A stretch of 64,000 bases of DNA from Peptoniphilaceae bacterium AM52-5BH (lineage in GTDB: Bacteria; Bacillota; Clostridia; Tissierellales; Peptoniphilaceae): contig JAQEDR010000003.1 in the NCBI GenBank assembly GCA_027669155.1, positions 61,747 to 125,746 of the forward strand. The letters run 5' to 3'. Shown here one piece after another: positions 27,135 to 36,679 of the stretch (the stretch's first letter is position 1; each line of letters opens with the position of its first letter). Below the pieces are notes generated by a model. The model had not been told where the DNA came from and did not search any database. It saw only the letters and a program-made list of their open reading frames with translations. A program made the position numbers and the translations under genes.

Positions 27135-27161
27135 CCGAAACTATTAATTTACCTTAAAATA

Positions 27162-27170
27162 TGATATATT
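27162..27170 (+). promoter_or_regulatory. Extended -10 promoter of the xanthine dehydrogenase genes
   Basis: TGATATATT 38 bases before the xdhA start gives an extended -10 (TATATT at 27165-27170). A -35 is not obvious. The operon therefore has its own promoter. Confidence 0.45.
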
Positions 27171-27207
27171 ATTTGTAAATAGTCGTAAGTATCAGAAAGG
27201 AAAGAAT

Positions 27208-29503
27208 ATGTACGTAGGCAAAAAAATCAAGAGAGTAGATGCTTTTGACAAGGTTACAGGTAGGGCTAAGTTTACCGAAGACCTCGTTCCAAAGGATGCA
27301 TACACAGCGAAGATCTACCATTCAACCATAGCACACGGTAAGGTTTTAAGTATAGATATAAAAGAAGCCATGGAGGTTCCTGGCGTTGTCAAGATAGTAA
27401 CTTGTTTTGACGTGCCAAATATTCAATTCCCAACAGCGGGTCACCCTTGGTCTACGGAAAAGGACCACCAAGACGTAGCTGATAGGCTCCTACTCAATGA
27501 GCATGTTAGATATTACGGAGACGATGTCGCTGTAGTTATAGGTCGTGACGAAGTAGCTTGCAAACAAGCCTTAAAGAAAATCGTAGTAGAATACGAAGAG
27601 TATCCTGCAAACTTCGACGCCCTCGATTCAATTAAGGATGTCAAGGTACCTATCCATGAGGAAAGCCCTGATAATATCCTAAAACATACCACAAATAACA
27701 GGGGAGATTTCGAAGAGGCTATCAAGGAAGAAGGACTAATCAAGGTGGTTGGAGATTATGAGACACCTATAATTTCCCATGCCCATTTGGAAAATCCAGA
27801 TGTATACGCCTATGAGAAGTCAGGCAAGATTGTAGTAGTTGCCTCAACCCAAATCCCTCACATTATAAGAAGAGTAGTCGGCCAAGCCCTAGGACTTGGT
27901 TGGGGAAAGATTAGAGTTATCAAGCCATACATAGGGGGAGGATTTGGCAATAAGCAAGATGCCTTGTACGAGCCACTTTGTGCCTTCCTTACAACCCAAG
28001 TTGGAGGTCATCCTGTAAAGCTTCTCCCATCTAGGGAAGAGACTTTTGTTTCTACTAGAACAAGACATTCCATGAAAATTCACATAGAATCTTACGTCAG
28101 AAAAAACGGAGATTATGTCGCAAGAAGAGTAGAGACTTACTCTAATGGAGGAGCCTACGCATCCCACGGTCACTCTATAGCCGCCAAGGGACTAAACTGC
28201 TTCCACCAACTCTATCCTTGTGAGAATATCAAGGGAGATGCCTACTCAATCTATACCAACCTTCCAACAGGTGGAGCCATGAGAGGTTACGGTATACCTC
28301 AAGCCATGTTTGCCTACGAAGCCCACCACGACGATGTGGCCAAGGCCCTAGGCATGGATCCACTAGAACTAAAGCTTAGAAATGTCATGCCAAAAGGCTA
28401 TGTAGATCCCTTCTCTCACAATGAAAACTATTACGATTCCTTCAGAGACTGCCTAGAAAAGGGAGCAGAAGCCATTGATTACTACGCTAAGAAAGAAAAA
28501 TACAAAAATCAAACAGGAAATATCAGATACGGAATAGGTTGTGCTGTCTATTGGTACAACACTGGAGTCTTCCCAATTTCCCTAGAGTCTTCCTCTTGTA
28601 GGATGATTGTAAATGAGGATGGATCTGTCCAAATCCAACTACCTGAAACAGAAATCGGCCAGGGAGCTGATACTGCCTTTACCCAAATGGCAGCAGACTC
28701 ACTTGGTATGAGAATAGAGGATATCCATATCATATCGACCCAAGATACGGATGTATCTCCATTCGGTCTTGGAGCTTACGCATCTCGACAAACCTACATG
28801 GCAAGCTTTTCTATTACCAAGACTGCCAAGGAATTAAAGGAAAAAAATCCTAGACCAAGCCTATCTACAGACGAGAATTACTCCAAACAATCTCGACATA
28901 GTAGATTCAACTATAGTTAGGAAAACTGACGGCAGGAAGCTCCTTACTATGGAAGAGCTCGCTACTGAGTCTCTCTACACCCTAAAGACAGAAAACCAAC
29001 ACATCACAGCAGAGACAACCCACACAATCAGGACCAATGCCTTCTCCTTTGGTGCAAGCTTTGCCGAAGTCAAAGTCGACATAGACCTTGCCAAGGTTGA
29101 AGTAGTTAAGCTTATTAATGTTCACGATGCAGGAAATATCATCAATCCACAACTTGCTGAGGCCCAGGCCCACGGAGGAATGAGTATGGCAGTAGGCTTC
29201 GCCCTAACAGAAGAGATGAAATACAACGATAAGGGAAGAATCCTAAACAATAACCTCCTAGACTACAAGCTAGGTACGATTGCGGATACGCCAGAGTTTG
29301 AAGTTTACTTTATAGAAAACCCAGAGCCAACTTCTCCTTACCACACCAAGTCCCTGGGTGAGCCACCAACATGCTCTCCAGCGCCTGCTATTAGAAATGC
29401 AGTACTAAATGCAACTGGAATTTCAGTAAACAAGATTCCTATGACCCCACACGTCCTCTTCCCATTATTTAAGGAAAATGGACTCATAGACAATGATTTA
29501 TAA
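27208..29503 (+). pseudogene. xdhA: Xanthine dehydrogenase molybdenum-binding subunit, frameshifted
   Basis: The large subunit that binds molybdopterin and hydroxylates xanthine (or reduces uric acid). The first frame (27208-28920) holds GRAKFTEDLVPKDAYTAKIY, SHAHLENPDVYAYE, KPYIGGGFGNKQ, GGAMRGYGIPQ and ETEIGQGADTAF. Near a run of seven A (28841-28847) the frame shifts: reading continues as KILDQAYLQTRITPNNLDIV into the frame ending at 29503, which carries KSLGEPPTCSPAPAIRN with the catalytic glutamate. Joined length is about 765 residues, normal for the family. The lesion separates the catalytic Glu from the rest, so the enzyme works only if the A-run is a sequencing error or is corrected by slippage. 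The stop is TAG, so it is not a selenocysteine codon. Confidence 0.88.
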
Positions 29504-29513
29504 GGAGGGATAA

Positions 29514-30401
29514 ATGTACGATATCAAAGAAATAAAAGAAGCTTACTCCATAGAAGAAGCGGCAAACTTATTAAAAGAAGATCCTGAACTTAAAATCATA
29601 GCAGGTGGGACAGACGTTCTTGTAAAGCTAAGAGAAGGATCAATAGAATCACCAAAACTCTTATCAATCCATCTCATAGATGACTTAAGCCAAATATCAA
29701 TAGATGAGGAAGGTTCTATAGAAATCGGAGCAATGGCGACCTTCACTCACATAGCAGATCATCCAATCATAAAAGAAAACATAGACCAACTTGGAAGGGC
29801 GGTCCTTACAGCAGGAGGTCCACAGCTTAGAAATGCTGCGACAATTGGGGGCAATGTATGTAACGCTGCTCCTTCAGCCGATTCCGCTCCAATGCTATTT
29901 TGCCTAGATGCCTTGGTTAATATAGTAAGTGCAGAAGGCGAAAGGACAATGCCAATTACAGACTTTTATATAGGTCTGGGCCAAGTCGACCTAAAGCCAA
30001 ATGAATTTGTTAAAAGCTTTACTATAAAGAAAGAAAACTACGAGGGCTATTCTGGTAAATACTTCAAGTACGCTATGAGAAACGCCATGGATATAGCGAC
30101 AAGCTCTTGTGCGACTATGGTAAAGGTCGACGACGAGGGAAAAATCGAAAAAATCAAGGCCTGCTACGGGGTAGCATCTACAGTTCCTGTTAGAGTCTAT
30201 AAGGCTGAGGAAGAATTTATAGGAAAGAAATTAGATGATGAAAATATCACAGCCTTCGCCAAACTTGCCCTAGAAGAACTTTCCCCAAGAAACTCCTGGA
30301 GAGCGAGCAAGGCCCTCCGTACCCAAATCCTTTACGAAATATGTAGGAGAAATCTAAAAGAAAGCCTAGAAGAATACAAAGGAGAAGACGATGAAGACTA
30401 A
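29514..30401 (+). CDS. xdhB: Xanthine dehydrogenase FAD-binding subunit
   Basis: A 295-residue FAD-binding subunit of the CoxM/XdhB type, passing electrons from the Fe-S subunit to an acceptor. The FAD loops are KIIAGGTDVLVKLRE and TIGGNVCNAAPSADSAPML, both intact; a CO-dehydrogenase-flavoprotein C-terminal domain follows (FKYAMRNAMDIATSSC). It starts 10 bases after the end of xdhA behind AAGGAGG, and its end overlaps the Fe-S subunit gene. This intact state contrasts with the frameshifted large subunit. Confidence 0.95.
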   Translation: MYDIKEIKEAYSIEEAANLLKEDPELKIIAGGTDVLVKLREGSIESPKLLSIHLIDDLSQISIDEEGSIEIGAMATFTHIADHPIIKENIDQLGRAVLTAGGPQLRNAATIGGNVCNAAPSADSAPMLFCLDALVNIVSAEGERTMPITDFYIGLGQVDLKPNEFVKSFTIKKENYEGYSGKYFKYAMRNAMDIATSSCATMVKVDDEGKIEKIKACYGVASTVPVRVYKAEEEFIGKKLDDENITAFAKLALEELSPRNSWRASKALRTQILYEICRRNLKESLEEYKGEDDED

Positions 30402-31011
30402 ACACTCTAGAGAATACGGTCCATTTGCTCCACAAAGAGTCAAACTAAGCTATCAAAAGCCCAACTACAAGAGGGTAAAATGTACTATTAATGGCATCCC
30501 TGTAGAAAAAATGGTCGACATAAGAGCAAGCCTTACAGACTTTCTGAGAAACGACTTCGGTCTTACTTCTGTAAAAAAGGGCTGTGAAGTAGGAGAATGT
30601 GGAGCATGTTCTGTCCTAATAGACGGAGAAAGTGTGGACTCTTGTCTTTATCTTGCAATCTGGGCTGAAGGAAAAGATATCTGGACAACAGAGGGTCTAG
30701 TAGCAGATGACGGTTCGATTTCAATAATCCAACAAGCATTTATCGACCAAGCGGCAGTCCAATGCGGCTTTTGTACACCAGGCTTTATAGTAACAGCAAC
30801 AGAAATCGTAGCAAGAGGAAAAAGATACGAGAGACCTGAGCTAAGGAGACTTCTTGCGGGAAATATGTGCAGGTGTACAGGTTATGAAAATATCCTAAGA
30901 GCTGTGGAAGAAGCCATAGAAATAGAAATAAAAGGCAGGGCAGAAGACTATGAGACAGACCTTGCAGTAGATCCAGACAACATAGGCCACGACCCAATGA
31001 TCAAGGACTAA
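30391..31011 (+). CDS. xdhC: Xanthine dehydrogenase [2Fe-2S] subunit
   Basis: A 206-residue electron-transfer subunit. The plant-type cluster is bound by C65, C70, C73 and C85 (GCEVGECGACSVL...DSC) and the second cluster by C125, C128, C160 and C162 (QCGFCTPGF...MCRCTGYENI), a complete set. It carries about 25 extra N-terminal and 40 acidic C-terminal residues relative to the minimal family member. The ATG at 30391 overlaps xdhB by 11 bases. The symbol xdhC follows E. coli XdhABC; in other systems xdhC means an unrelated chaperone. Confidence 0.94.
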   Translation: MKTKHSREYGPFAPQRVKLSYQKPNYKRVKCTINGIPVEKMVDIRASLTDFLRNDFGLTSVKKGCEVGECGACSVLIDGESVDSCLYLAIWAEGKDIWTTEGLVADDGSISIIQQAFIDQAAVQCGFCTPGFIVTATEIVARGKRYERPELRRLLAGNMCRCTGYENILRAVEEAIEIEIKGRAEDYETDLAVDPDNIGHDPMIKD

Positions 31012-31023
31012 ATATAAGAACTT

Positions 31024-31062
31024 AGGCGATGAAGTAGATTAAATTCTACCACCGCCTTTTTT
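31024..31062 (+). terminator. Terminator of the xdh genes
   Basis: AGGCG/CGCCT and inner GTAGA/TCTAC stems, followed by TTTTTT (31057-31062). Confidence 0.85.
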
Positions 31063-31122
31063 GTGGAAAGAATAATCTTTAGATAGAAATATATTTATAG
31101 ACCGGACTTTGTTCAAAATAGT

Positions 31123-31358
31123 CCTTATATATTAAAGGATCAGAGTGTAGACAAAATCCAAAAACGCTTATCCAACTACAGAAATTTAGAAATTCTAAAT
31201 CTCATAATACTGTAAATCGCAAACTCGCTAAGGCTCGAACAGTGCGATTTACGGGCGTATTATTTCGATTTGAATTTCTTAAAATTTCTTCCGAATGGAA
31301 CGATTCCTTTTGGATTTTGTCCTTTTGTCAACAGTCTGGCCCTTATATATTAAAGGAT
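31123..31358. mobile_element. MITE-like inverted-repeat element with 18-bp direct repeats
   Basis: An 18-bp sequence, CCTTATATATTAAAGGAT, itself a terminator-like palindrome, is duplicated at 31123-31140 and 31341-31358. The 200 bases between begin CAGAGTGTAGACAAAATCC and end in its imperfect inverse (GGATTTTGTCC...GTCAACAGTCTG). The centre holds a stem AAATCG/CGATTT with loop AACTCGCTAAGGCTCGAACA. No coding capacity. It is probably a non-autonomous element that targets terminator hairpins. Confidence 0.6.
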
Positions 31359-31661
31359 TTCTATTTCCTAGAAAATTTATTGATAAAACAGGGTTAAAGT
31401 AATTAGGTTAGTCTTTTAATAATATATGTCAAGCTTTCCCCCCCTCTTATGTGAGACATCTCAAAAATCCTCTAATAGTCAGGAATCTCGCTTCCTTAAT
31501 CTTCTTAACTCCAACTTATAATTCATATCCATGTATATAATTTTTAAATTCCATCAAGGTCTTTCAAATCCCTTTTTATCAAAAGAAATAATAGATTTTA
31601 TATTTTCTATAAAAGATTATAATAAAGATGAAAATTAGTTAAAAACTGTTATAATATAAGC
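31359..31661. other. AT-rich gap before the methyltransferase gene
   Basis: No gene, repeat or convincing RNA structure apart from a likely TATAAT (just before 31656) for the downstream gene; the mRNA leader would be very short. Confidence 0.4.
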
Positions 31662-32789
31662 ATGGTTAAAATTATAATTACAACAAGTTTTGGCTTGGAG
31701 GCTTTAGTCAAGAGGGAACTTATCGACTTAGGCTTTGAGGATTTTTCTGTTAGCGACGGGATGATTACTCTTTCAGGCGAACTTTCTGACATAGGAAAAC
31801 TAAATATTAATCTTAGATGTGCCGATAGGGTCTATCTTGTCCTAGATGAGTTTAAGGCGACTTCTTTTGATGAGCTTTTTGAAAATATTAAAAGGATCAA
31901 CTGGACTGATTATCTGCGAAAGGGAAGTAACTTTATAGTAAACGCTAGGACCTATAAGTCTAAGCTTTTCGCCCTAAGGTCAATCCAATCTATCACAGAA
32001 AAGGCAATTATCGACTCATTAAGGAAAAAATTTAAGATTTCGACCTTCCCTAAATCAGGGGAGAGGGTAGGAATTGAAGTCATGGTCAATAGAAATATTG
32101 CCACAGTTACAATCGATACATCAGGCGATGGCCTTCACAAGAGAGGCTACAGAGAAGATTCTGTAAAGGCTCCCCTTAGGGAAAATCTTGCGGCAGCCCT
32201 AGTAGATCTTTCTTTCTATAATCCTGATAGGTTTCTCCTTGATCCCTTCTGCGGGTCGGGGACAATCCTAATCGAGGCAGCGAGGAAGGCTCGTAACATA
32301 TCACCAGGTATTGATAGGGACTTCGACTTTAGGCACTTCGTCTTTATGGACAAATCTATCTACGAGAATGAGAAGAAAGAAGCCTTGGGGAGGATCGATT
32401 ATTCTACTAAGCTTCATATCTTAGGCTCTGATATATCTGGTAGGGCCATCAGCCTTGCCAAGAACAATGCCATAAATGCTGGTGTTGAGGAAGACATAGC
32501 CTTTGTCAAAAGAGATGTGGGCTCCGTAGCTGTATCGAGGGATTACTATGGTGTTTTGATAGCCAATCCTCCCTACGGGATGAGATTATCAGATACGGAT
32601 TTAGGAGAAATTTATAAGAAGATAAACGATAAGTTTATGAAGCTTGACACCTGGTCCTTGTATTTTGTGACAGCAGATGAGAAATTTGATAGAAACTTTA
32701 GAAGGAAGCTTTCCAAGAAGAGAAAGCTCTACAACGGTGGCGAGAAGGTAGACTACTACCAGTATTTTGGCCCAAGGCCAAAGAATTAG
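31662..32789 (+). CDS. THUMP-domain rRNA guanine-N2 methyltransferase family
   Basis: A 375-residue RNA methyltransferase of the RlmL/YpsC type. N-terminal ferredoxin-like and THUMP domains (about 1-155, with FGLEALVKRELIDLGF and DGLHKRGYRED at the junction) precede a Rossmann SAM domain with motif I LLDPFCGSGTILIEAA and the catalytic motif IV IANPPYGMRL. It most likely makes m2G in 23S rRNA; the exact base cannot be read from sequence. It is the first gene of a likely operon with the L,D-transpeptidase, whose ribosome binding site overlaps its stop. Confidence 0.9.
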   Translation: MVKIIITTSFGLEALVKRELIDLGFEDFSVSDGMITLSGELSDIGKLNINLRCADRVYLVLDEFKATSFDELFENIKRINWTDYLRKGSNFIVNARTYKSKLFALRSIQSITEKAIIDSLRKKFKISTFPKSGERVGIEVMVNRNIATVTIDTSGDGLHKRGYREDSVKAPLRENLAAALVDLSFYNPDRFLLDPFCGSGTILIEAARKARNISPGIDRDFDFRHFVFMDKSIYENEKKEALGRIDYSTKLHILGSDISGRAISLAKNNAINAGVEEDIAFVKRDVGSVAVSRDYYGVLIANPPYGMRLSDTDLGEIYKKINDKFMKLDTWSLYFVTADEKFDRNFRRKLSKKRKLYNGGEKVDYYQYFGPRPKN

Positions 32790-32798
32790 GAGGATATT

Positions 32799-34208
32799 AT
32801 TACAGACAATAAGAAAAACAACAAGACTTGGCCTCTTGTTGCACTAGGAATAATCGGTATTTATTTGATAGTTACAGTTATATTTTCCTTTATAACCCTA
32901 CCAAATACCTATATAAATGGAAAGAATGTTTCATTTGCTTCAAGGGAGTCCGCCCTAGAAGCTGTCGGAGATGATTTTACACTAGAAGTTAAGGGAAGGG
33001 ATGATAAAAACTTCGTCCTAAATTCTAAAGATATAGGCTACGATGCTAAGATTCCACAAAACGCATCTATAGACCAAAATCCTTTTGCTTGGCCAATCTA
33101 TCTTGTAAATGGCAAGAGAGATGATCTAGAATTTGATTATAATATCAAATATGATGAGGCAAAGCTTGATGAGCTCCTAAAGGAATCTCCACTTTTTACT
33201 AATGTGACAGAACCAGAAGATGCAAGTCTTGTCTTTCATGATGGTTCATTTGACGTAAAAGACGCAGTAATAGGTAATAAACTAGACTATGCTTTGGTCA
33301 AAGATCAAATAGTTAAGGCTATTAACTCTGACCACAAGGATATTGAACTTACTGATGAGGACTACCAAAACCCAGAAGTCCTATCAGATTCTAAGGAGCT
33401 TAATGCCCTTAAGGAAGATGCCCAAAAGATCGAAGCTATGAATATCAAGTTTAACTTTAACGGTTTTGATATAGGCCTTAAGGGAGACGAGCTTGTAGAT
33501 ATGCTAGCACAAAAGGGTAAGGTCTTCGAGCTTGATTATGATAAGCTTCTTGCCTTTATGGCAGAAGTTGCTGATAAGACTGATACTTACGGAACTGAAA
33601 GAAAGTTTAATGCGACAGGAGTGGGCGAGATTACAGTAAATCCTGGTGTTTATGGTTACGTACTTGACCAAACTGCAACCGCTGATGAAGTCCTTAAGCT
33701 TTTCAATGAGAGAAAGAGTGGAGAAGTAGAGCCAGTCTATGAAAGATACGGCTACGAAAGAACAGCTGACGGAGGCGATATTGGTAATACCTATATAGAA
33801 GTAGACATATCCCGCCAATATCTCTGGTTTTATAAAAATGGCGAACTAGTAATAGAAAGCCCACTTGTAACAGGTCTAGTTTCTCCTGGTTGGGAAACTA
33901 ATGTCGGAGTTGGATCAATCTTATCTAAGTCTACAAACGCCAAGCTTGAAGGAGTCGACTTTACAGGAGAGGCCTACAAGACACCTGTTGATTATTGGAT
34001 GCCAATAGGCTGGGATGGCGAAGGCTTCCACGATGCTCCATGGAGAGGGGGAGCCTTCGGTGGAGGAATATACTTCTCAAACGGAAGTCACGGTTGCTTG
34101 AATCTTCCACCTTATGTAGCCCAAACAATATTTGAAAATGCAGAAGTCCACACACCAGTTGTAGTATATGAGTCAAGCACAAATAATTCACCTGCTATGG
34201 CCTACTAG
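32799..34208 (+). CDS. L,D-transpeptidase (YkuD) with membrane anchor; probable ATT start
   Basis: A cell-wall cross-linking enzyme of about 469 residues: N-terminal helix (WPLVALGIIGIYLIVTVIF), two putative peptidoglycan-binding (PG_binding_4) regions and a C-terminal YkuD domain from YIEVDISRQYLWFYKNGEL to the active-site block GIYFSNGSHGCLNLPP with the catalytic cysteine. The only canonical starts (TTG 32865 and later) fall inside the membrane helix and lack a ribosome binding site. An AGGAGG at 32788-32793 points to ATT at 32799, giving MTDNKKNNK as a normal N-terminus. ATT is a rare start codon, so a sequencing error in ATG is an alternative. Confidence 0.85.
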   Translation: MTDNKKNNKTWPLVALGIIGIYLIVTVIFSFITLPNTYINGKNVSFASRESALEAVGDDFTLEVKGRDDKNFVLNSKDIGYDAKIPQNASIDQNPFAWPIYLVNGKRDDLEFDYNIKYDEAKLDELLKESPLFTNVTEPEDASLVFHDGSFDVKDAVIGNKLDYALVKDQIVKAINSDHKDIELTDEDYQNPEVLSDSKELNALKEDAQKIEAMNIKFNFNGFDIGLKGDELVDMLAQKGKVFELDYDKLLAFMAEVADKTDTYGTERKFNATGVGEITVNPGVYGYVLDQTATADEVLKLFNERKSGEVEPVYERYGYERTADGGDIGNTYIEVDISRQYLWFYKNGELVIESPLVTGLVSPGWETNVGVGSILSKSTNAKLEGVDFTGEAYKTPVDYWMPIGWDGEGFHDAPWRGGAFGGGIYFSNGSHGCLNLPPYVAQTIFENAEVHTPVVVYESSTNNSPAMAY

Positions 34209-34216
34209 GAAGAAAA

Positions 34217-35038
34217 ATGATAAAGATAGAGAATTTAACCTATGTCTATCCAACAGGAGAAGATGAGGAAGAAAAAAAGGCACTCGACGATGTGTCTATA
34301 GAAATTGACAAGGGAGACTTCGTAGCCATCCTTGGCCACAATGGATCGGGTAAGTCTACCCTTGGTAAGCTCTTAAATGCCCAGATATTTCCTACATCAG
34401 GAGATATTTGGGTGGATGATTTAAATAGCAAGGACGAAGATAGGATTTGGGATATCAGGGAGAAATGCTCTATGGTCTTCCAAAATCCTGACAACCAAAT
34501 GGTAGCCACAACTGTAGAAGAAGAGGTGGCCTTCGGTCCAGAAAACCTAGCTGTCCCTAACCCAGAACTTAGAAAAAGGGTTGATTCGGCAATTGACCTT
34601 GTGGGAATGACTGACTATAAGAGGAGAAATCCTTCCAATCTTTCTGGAGGTCAGAAGCAAAGAGTATCCATAGCAGGAGTTATTGCCATGCTATCAGACT
34701 ATATAATCTTTGACGAGCCAACAGCCATGCTTGACCCAAAGGGAAGAAAGGATGTCATAAAGCTTGTTAAGGACCTTAACAAAAACTATGGCAAGACCAT
34801 AATCTACATCACCCATTATATGGAAGAAGCTGTCCTTGCAGATAAGATAGTAGTCCTAGATGGCGGCAAGAAGGCCCTAGAAGGAAGTGCAAGAGAAGTA
34901 TTTTCCAAGGTGGATCAGATGAAAAAGCTGGGCCTTGCTGTTCCCCAAGTTACAGAAGTCGCCTTCGCCCTTAAAAATTCTGGAATCGAAATGGACGAGC
35001 TTCCCCTAAATATCGAGGAGTTTTTAGAACTTATATGA
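34217..35038 (+). CDS. ecfA1: ECF transporter ATPase A1
   Basis: A 273-residue ABC ATPase of the energy-coupling factor module that drives vitamin and metal uptake by many S components. Walker A GHNGSGKST, Q-loop VFQNPDNQMV, signature LSGGQKQR, Walker B YIIFDEPTAMLD, and switch THYMEEA. The Asp-Asn in the Q-loop region is usual for EcfA1. It starts 9 bases after the L,D-transpeptidase stop and overlaps ecfA2 by four bases (ATGA), ensuring equal production of the two ATPases. Confidence 0.95.
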   Translation: MIKIENLTYVYPTGEDEEEKKALDDVSIEIDKGDFVAILGHNGSGKSTLGKLLNAQIFPTSGDIWVDDLNSKDEDRIWDIREKCSMVFQNPDNQMVATTVEEEVAFGPENLAVPNPELRKRVDSAIDLVGMTDYKRRNPSNLSGGQKQRVSIAGVIAMLSDYIIFDEPTAMLDPKGRKDVIKLVKDLNKNYGKTIIYITHYMEEAVLADKIVVLDGGKKALEGSAREVFSKVDQMKKLGLAVPQVTEVAFALKNSGIEMDELPLNIEEFLELI

Positions 35039-35898
35039 AAATTGAACTAAAGAATGTTGATTACATCTACAATGCTGGCCTTCCTTCAGAAGTCTACGCC
35101 CTTAAGGATATCAATCTAGAGATTAACTCTCACGAAATTGTAGGCCTTATTGGCCAAACTGGATCGGGTAAATCTACCTTGGTCCAACTCCTAAATGGCC
35201 TACTCATTCCAACAAATGGCGATTGTATCATAGATGGGATCAACTCAAAAGATAAGAAAAAAAGAAAAGATGCTAGATTTAAGGTAGGTCTAGTCTTCCA
35301 ATATCCGGAAAACCAACTCTTTGAAGAGACCATAGCAAAGGATATCGCCTTCGGTCCCAAGAACATGGGACTAAGTGAAGAAGAAATCGATAAGCGTGTA
35401 AGAGTCGCTATGGCAAAAGTAGGACTCGACTATGAGACCTACAAGGATAAATCTCCTTTCGAGCTTTCTGGAGGTCAACAAAGAAGGGTAGCCGTTGCGG
35501 GAATTCTATCTATTAATCCCAAGGTCCTTGTACTAGACGAACTTACAGCAGGCCTTGATCCAGTCGGTCGTGACGAGATATTTGAAGAAATCATCTCCCT
35601 ATATAAGGCGGATCCAGAGCTTTCTATTGTACTAGTAAGCCACTCAATGGAAGATGTGGCAGAGTATGTGGATAGGGTAATTGTGATGAATAAAGGAGAA
35701 GTCTACTCAGATAAATCGACCTACGACACCTTTACTCAAGCAGAACTAAGTAGCATTGGCCTAGACGTGCCACAAATTACTAAGTTTATGAGAGCCTATA
35801 AGGAGAAGAATCCAGCAGTAAGAGATGATATCTACACAGTAGATGCTGCCATTTCTGAGCTTAAGAGAGTTCTAGGAGGAAAAGATGGCAAACATTAG
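35035..35898 (+). CDS. ecfA2: ECF transporter ATPase A2
   Basis: A 287-residue partner ATPase. Walker A GQTGSGKST, Q-loop VFQYPENQLFEET, signature LSGGQQRR and Walker B KVLVLDELTAGLDP. The residue after the catalytic Asp-Glu is leucine rather than the usual proline (DEL instead of DEP), a mild oddity that keeps the catalytic pair. Overlaps ecfA1 by four bases and ecfT by 14. The vitamin-binding S component is not in this window. Confidence 0.95.
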   Translation: MKIELKNVDYIYNAGLPSEVYALKDINLEINSHEIVGLIGQTGSGKSTLVQLLNGLLIPTNGDCIIDGINSKDKKKRKDARFKVGLVFQYPENQLFEETIAKDIAFGPKNMGLSEEEIDKRVRVAMAKVGLDYETYKDKSPFELSGGQQRRVAVAGILSINPKVLVLDELTAGLDPVGRDEIFEEIISLYKADPELSIVLVSHSMEDVAEYVDRVIVMNKGEVYSDKSTYDTFTQAELSSIGLDVPQITKFMRAYKEKNPAVRDDIYTVDAAISELKRVLGGKDGKH

Positions 35899-36679
35899 CA
35901 TAGGACAATACCTTCCTTTCGATACCTTTATTCACAGGCTAGATCCTAGGGTAAAGATCGTGGGAGTATTTTTATATATAATAACAATATTTTTTGTAGA
36001 TGATTTCTACGGCTATATTCCCTTTGTGATTTTACTAATTGCTATGCTAGCTGTGGCAAAGATTCCTATAAAGAGCGTCCTTAAGTCCCTAAAGCCCGTG
36101 ATTTTTATCATAATCATTACAGGACTTATTAACCTAATCACAACGCCTGGTAGGGCAGTCTTTGAACTTGGACCAGTAACAGTAACAGCAGAGGGAATCT
36201 ACAGGACAGGTTTTACAGTCCTAAGACTAATCCTAATAATCCTATCGACCTCTGTTTTAACCTACACCACAAGTCCGATGGAGCTAACCTATGGACTAGA
36301 AAAGCTATTCTCACCTCTCAAGAAATTTGGTTTTCCAGCAGGGGAGCTTGCTATGATGATATCCATATCCCTTCGCTTTATCCCAACTCTCTTTGATGAG
36401 GCGCAAAAGATAAGGATGGCCCAAATGGCAAGGGGAGCGGACTTCGAATCAGGTAATATTATCAATAGGGCCGTAAGCATGATCCCACTTCTAGTTCCAC
36501 TATTTATTAACTCCTTCAAAAGAAGTGACGACCTCGCCACAGCCATGGAAGCGAGGATGTATAGGATAGGACATGCGAGGACTAAGCTTAACGAGATCAA
36601 TATGGGAAGGGTTGATTGGCTAGTCATTTCCCTCTTTACCATATTCTGTATAGTAGTAATTGTCCTTCACTTCCTATGA
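35885..36679 (+). CDS. ecfT: ECF transporter transmembrane protein T
   Basis: A 264-residue membrane scaffold that couples the two ATPases to S components. It opens with the family start FIHRLDPRVKIVG, has five or six helices, and carries the two coupling-helix motifs as AQMARGADF and AMEARMYRIG (the second is ARM instead of ARG). ecfA1-ecfA2-ecfT-truA is the standard order near ribosomal protein genes in Firmicutes; the ribosomal genes themselves are not here. Confidence 0.94.
   Translation: MANISIGQYLPFDTFIHRLDPRVKIVGVFLYIITIFFVDDFYGYIPFVILLIAMLAVAKIPIKSVLKSLKPVIFIIIITGLINLITTPGRAVFELGPVTVTAEGIYRTGFTVLRLILIILSTSVLTYTTSPMELTYGLEKLFSPLKKFGFPAGELAMMISISLRFIPTLFDEAQKIRMAQMARGADFESGNIINRAVSMIPLLVPLFINSFKRSDDLATAMEARMYRIGHARTKLNEINMGRVDWLVISLFTIFCIVVIVLHFL

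Noticed and set aside
28918..28920. In-frame selenocysteine at the end of the first xdhA frame
   Set aside because: The stop is TAG, the following sequence is in a different frame, and no selenium genes are present; the permease stop is TAA.
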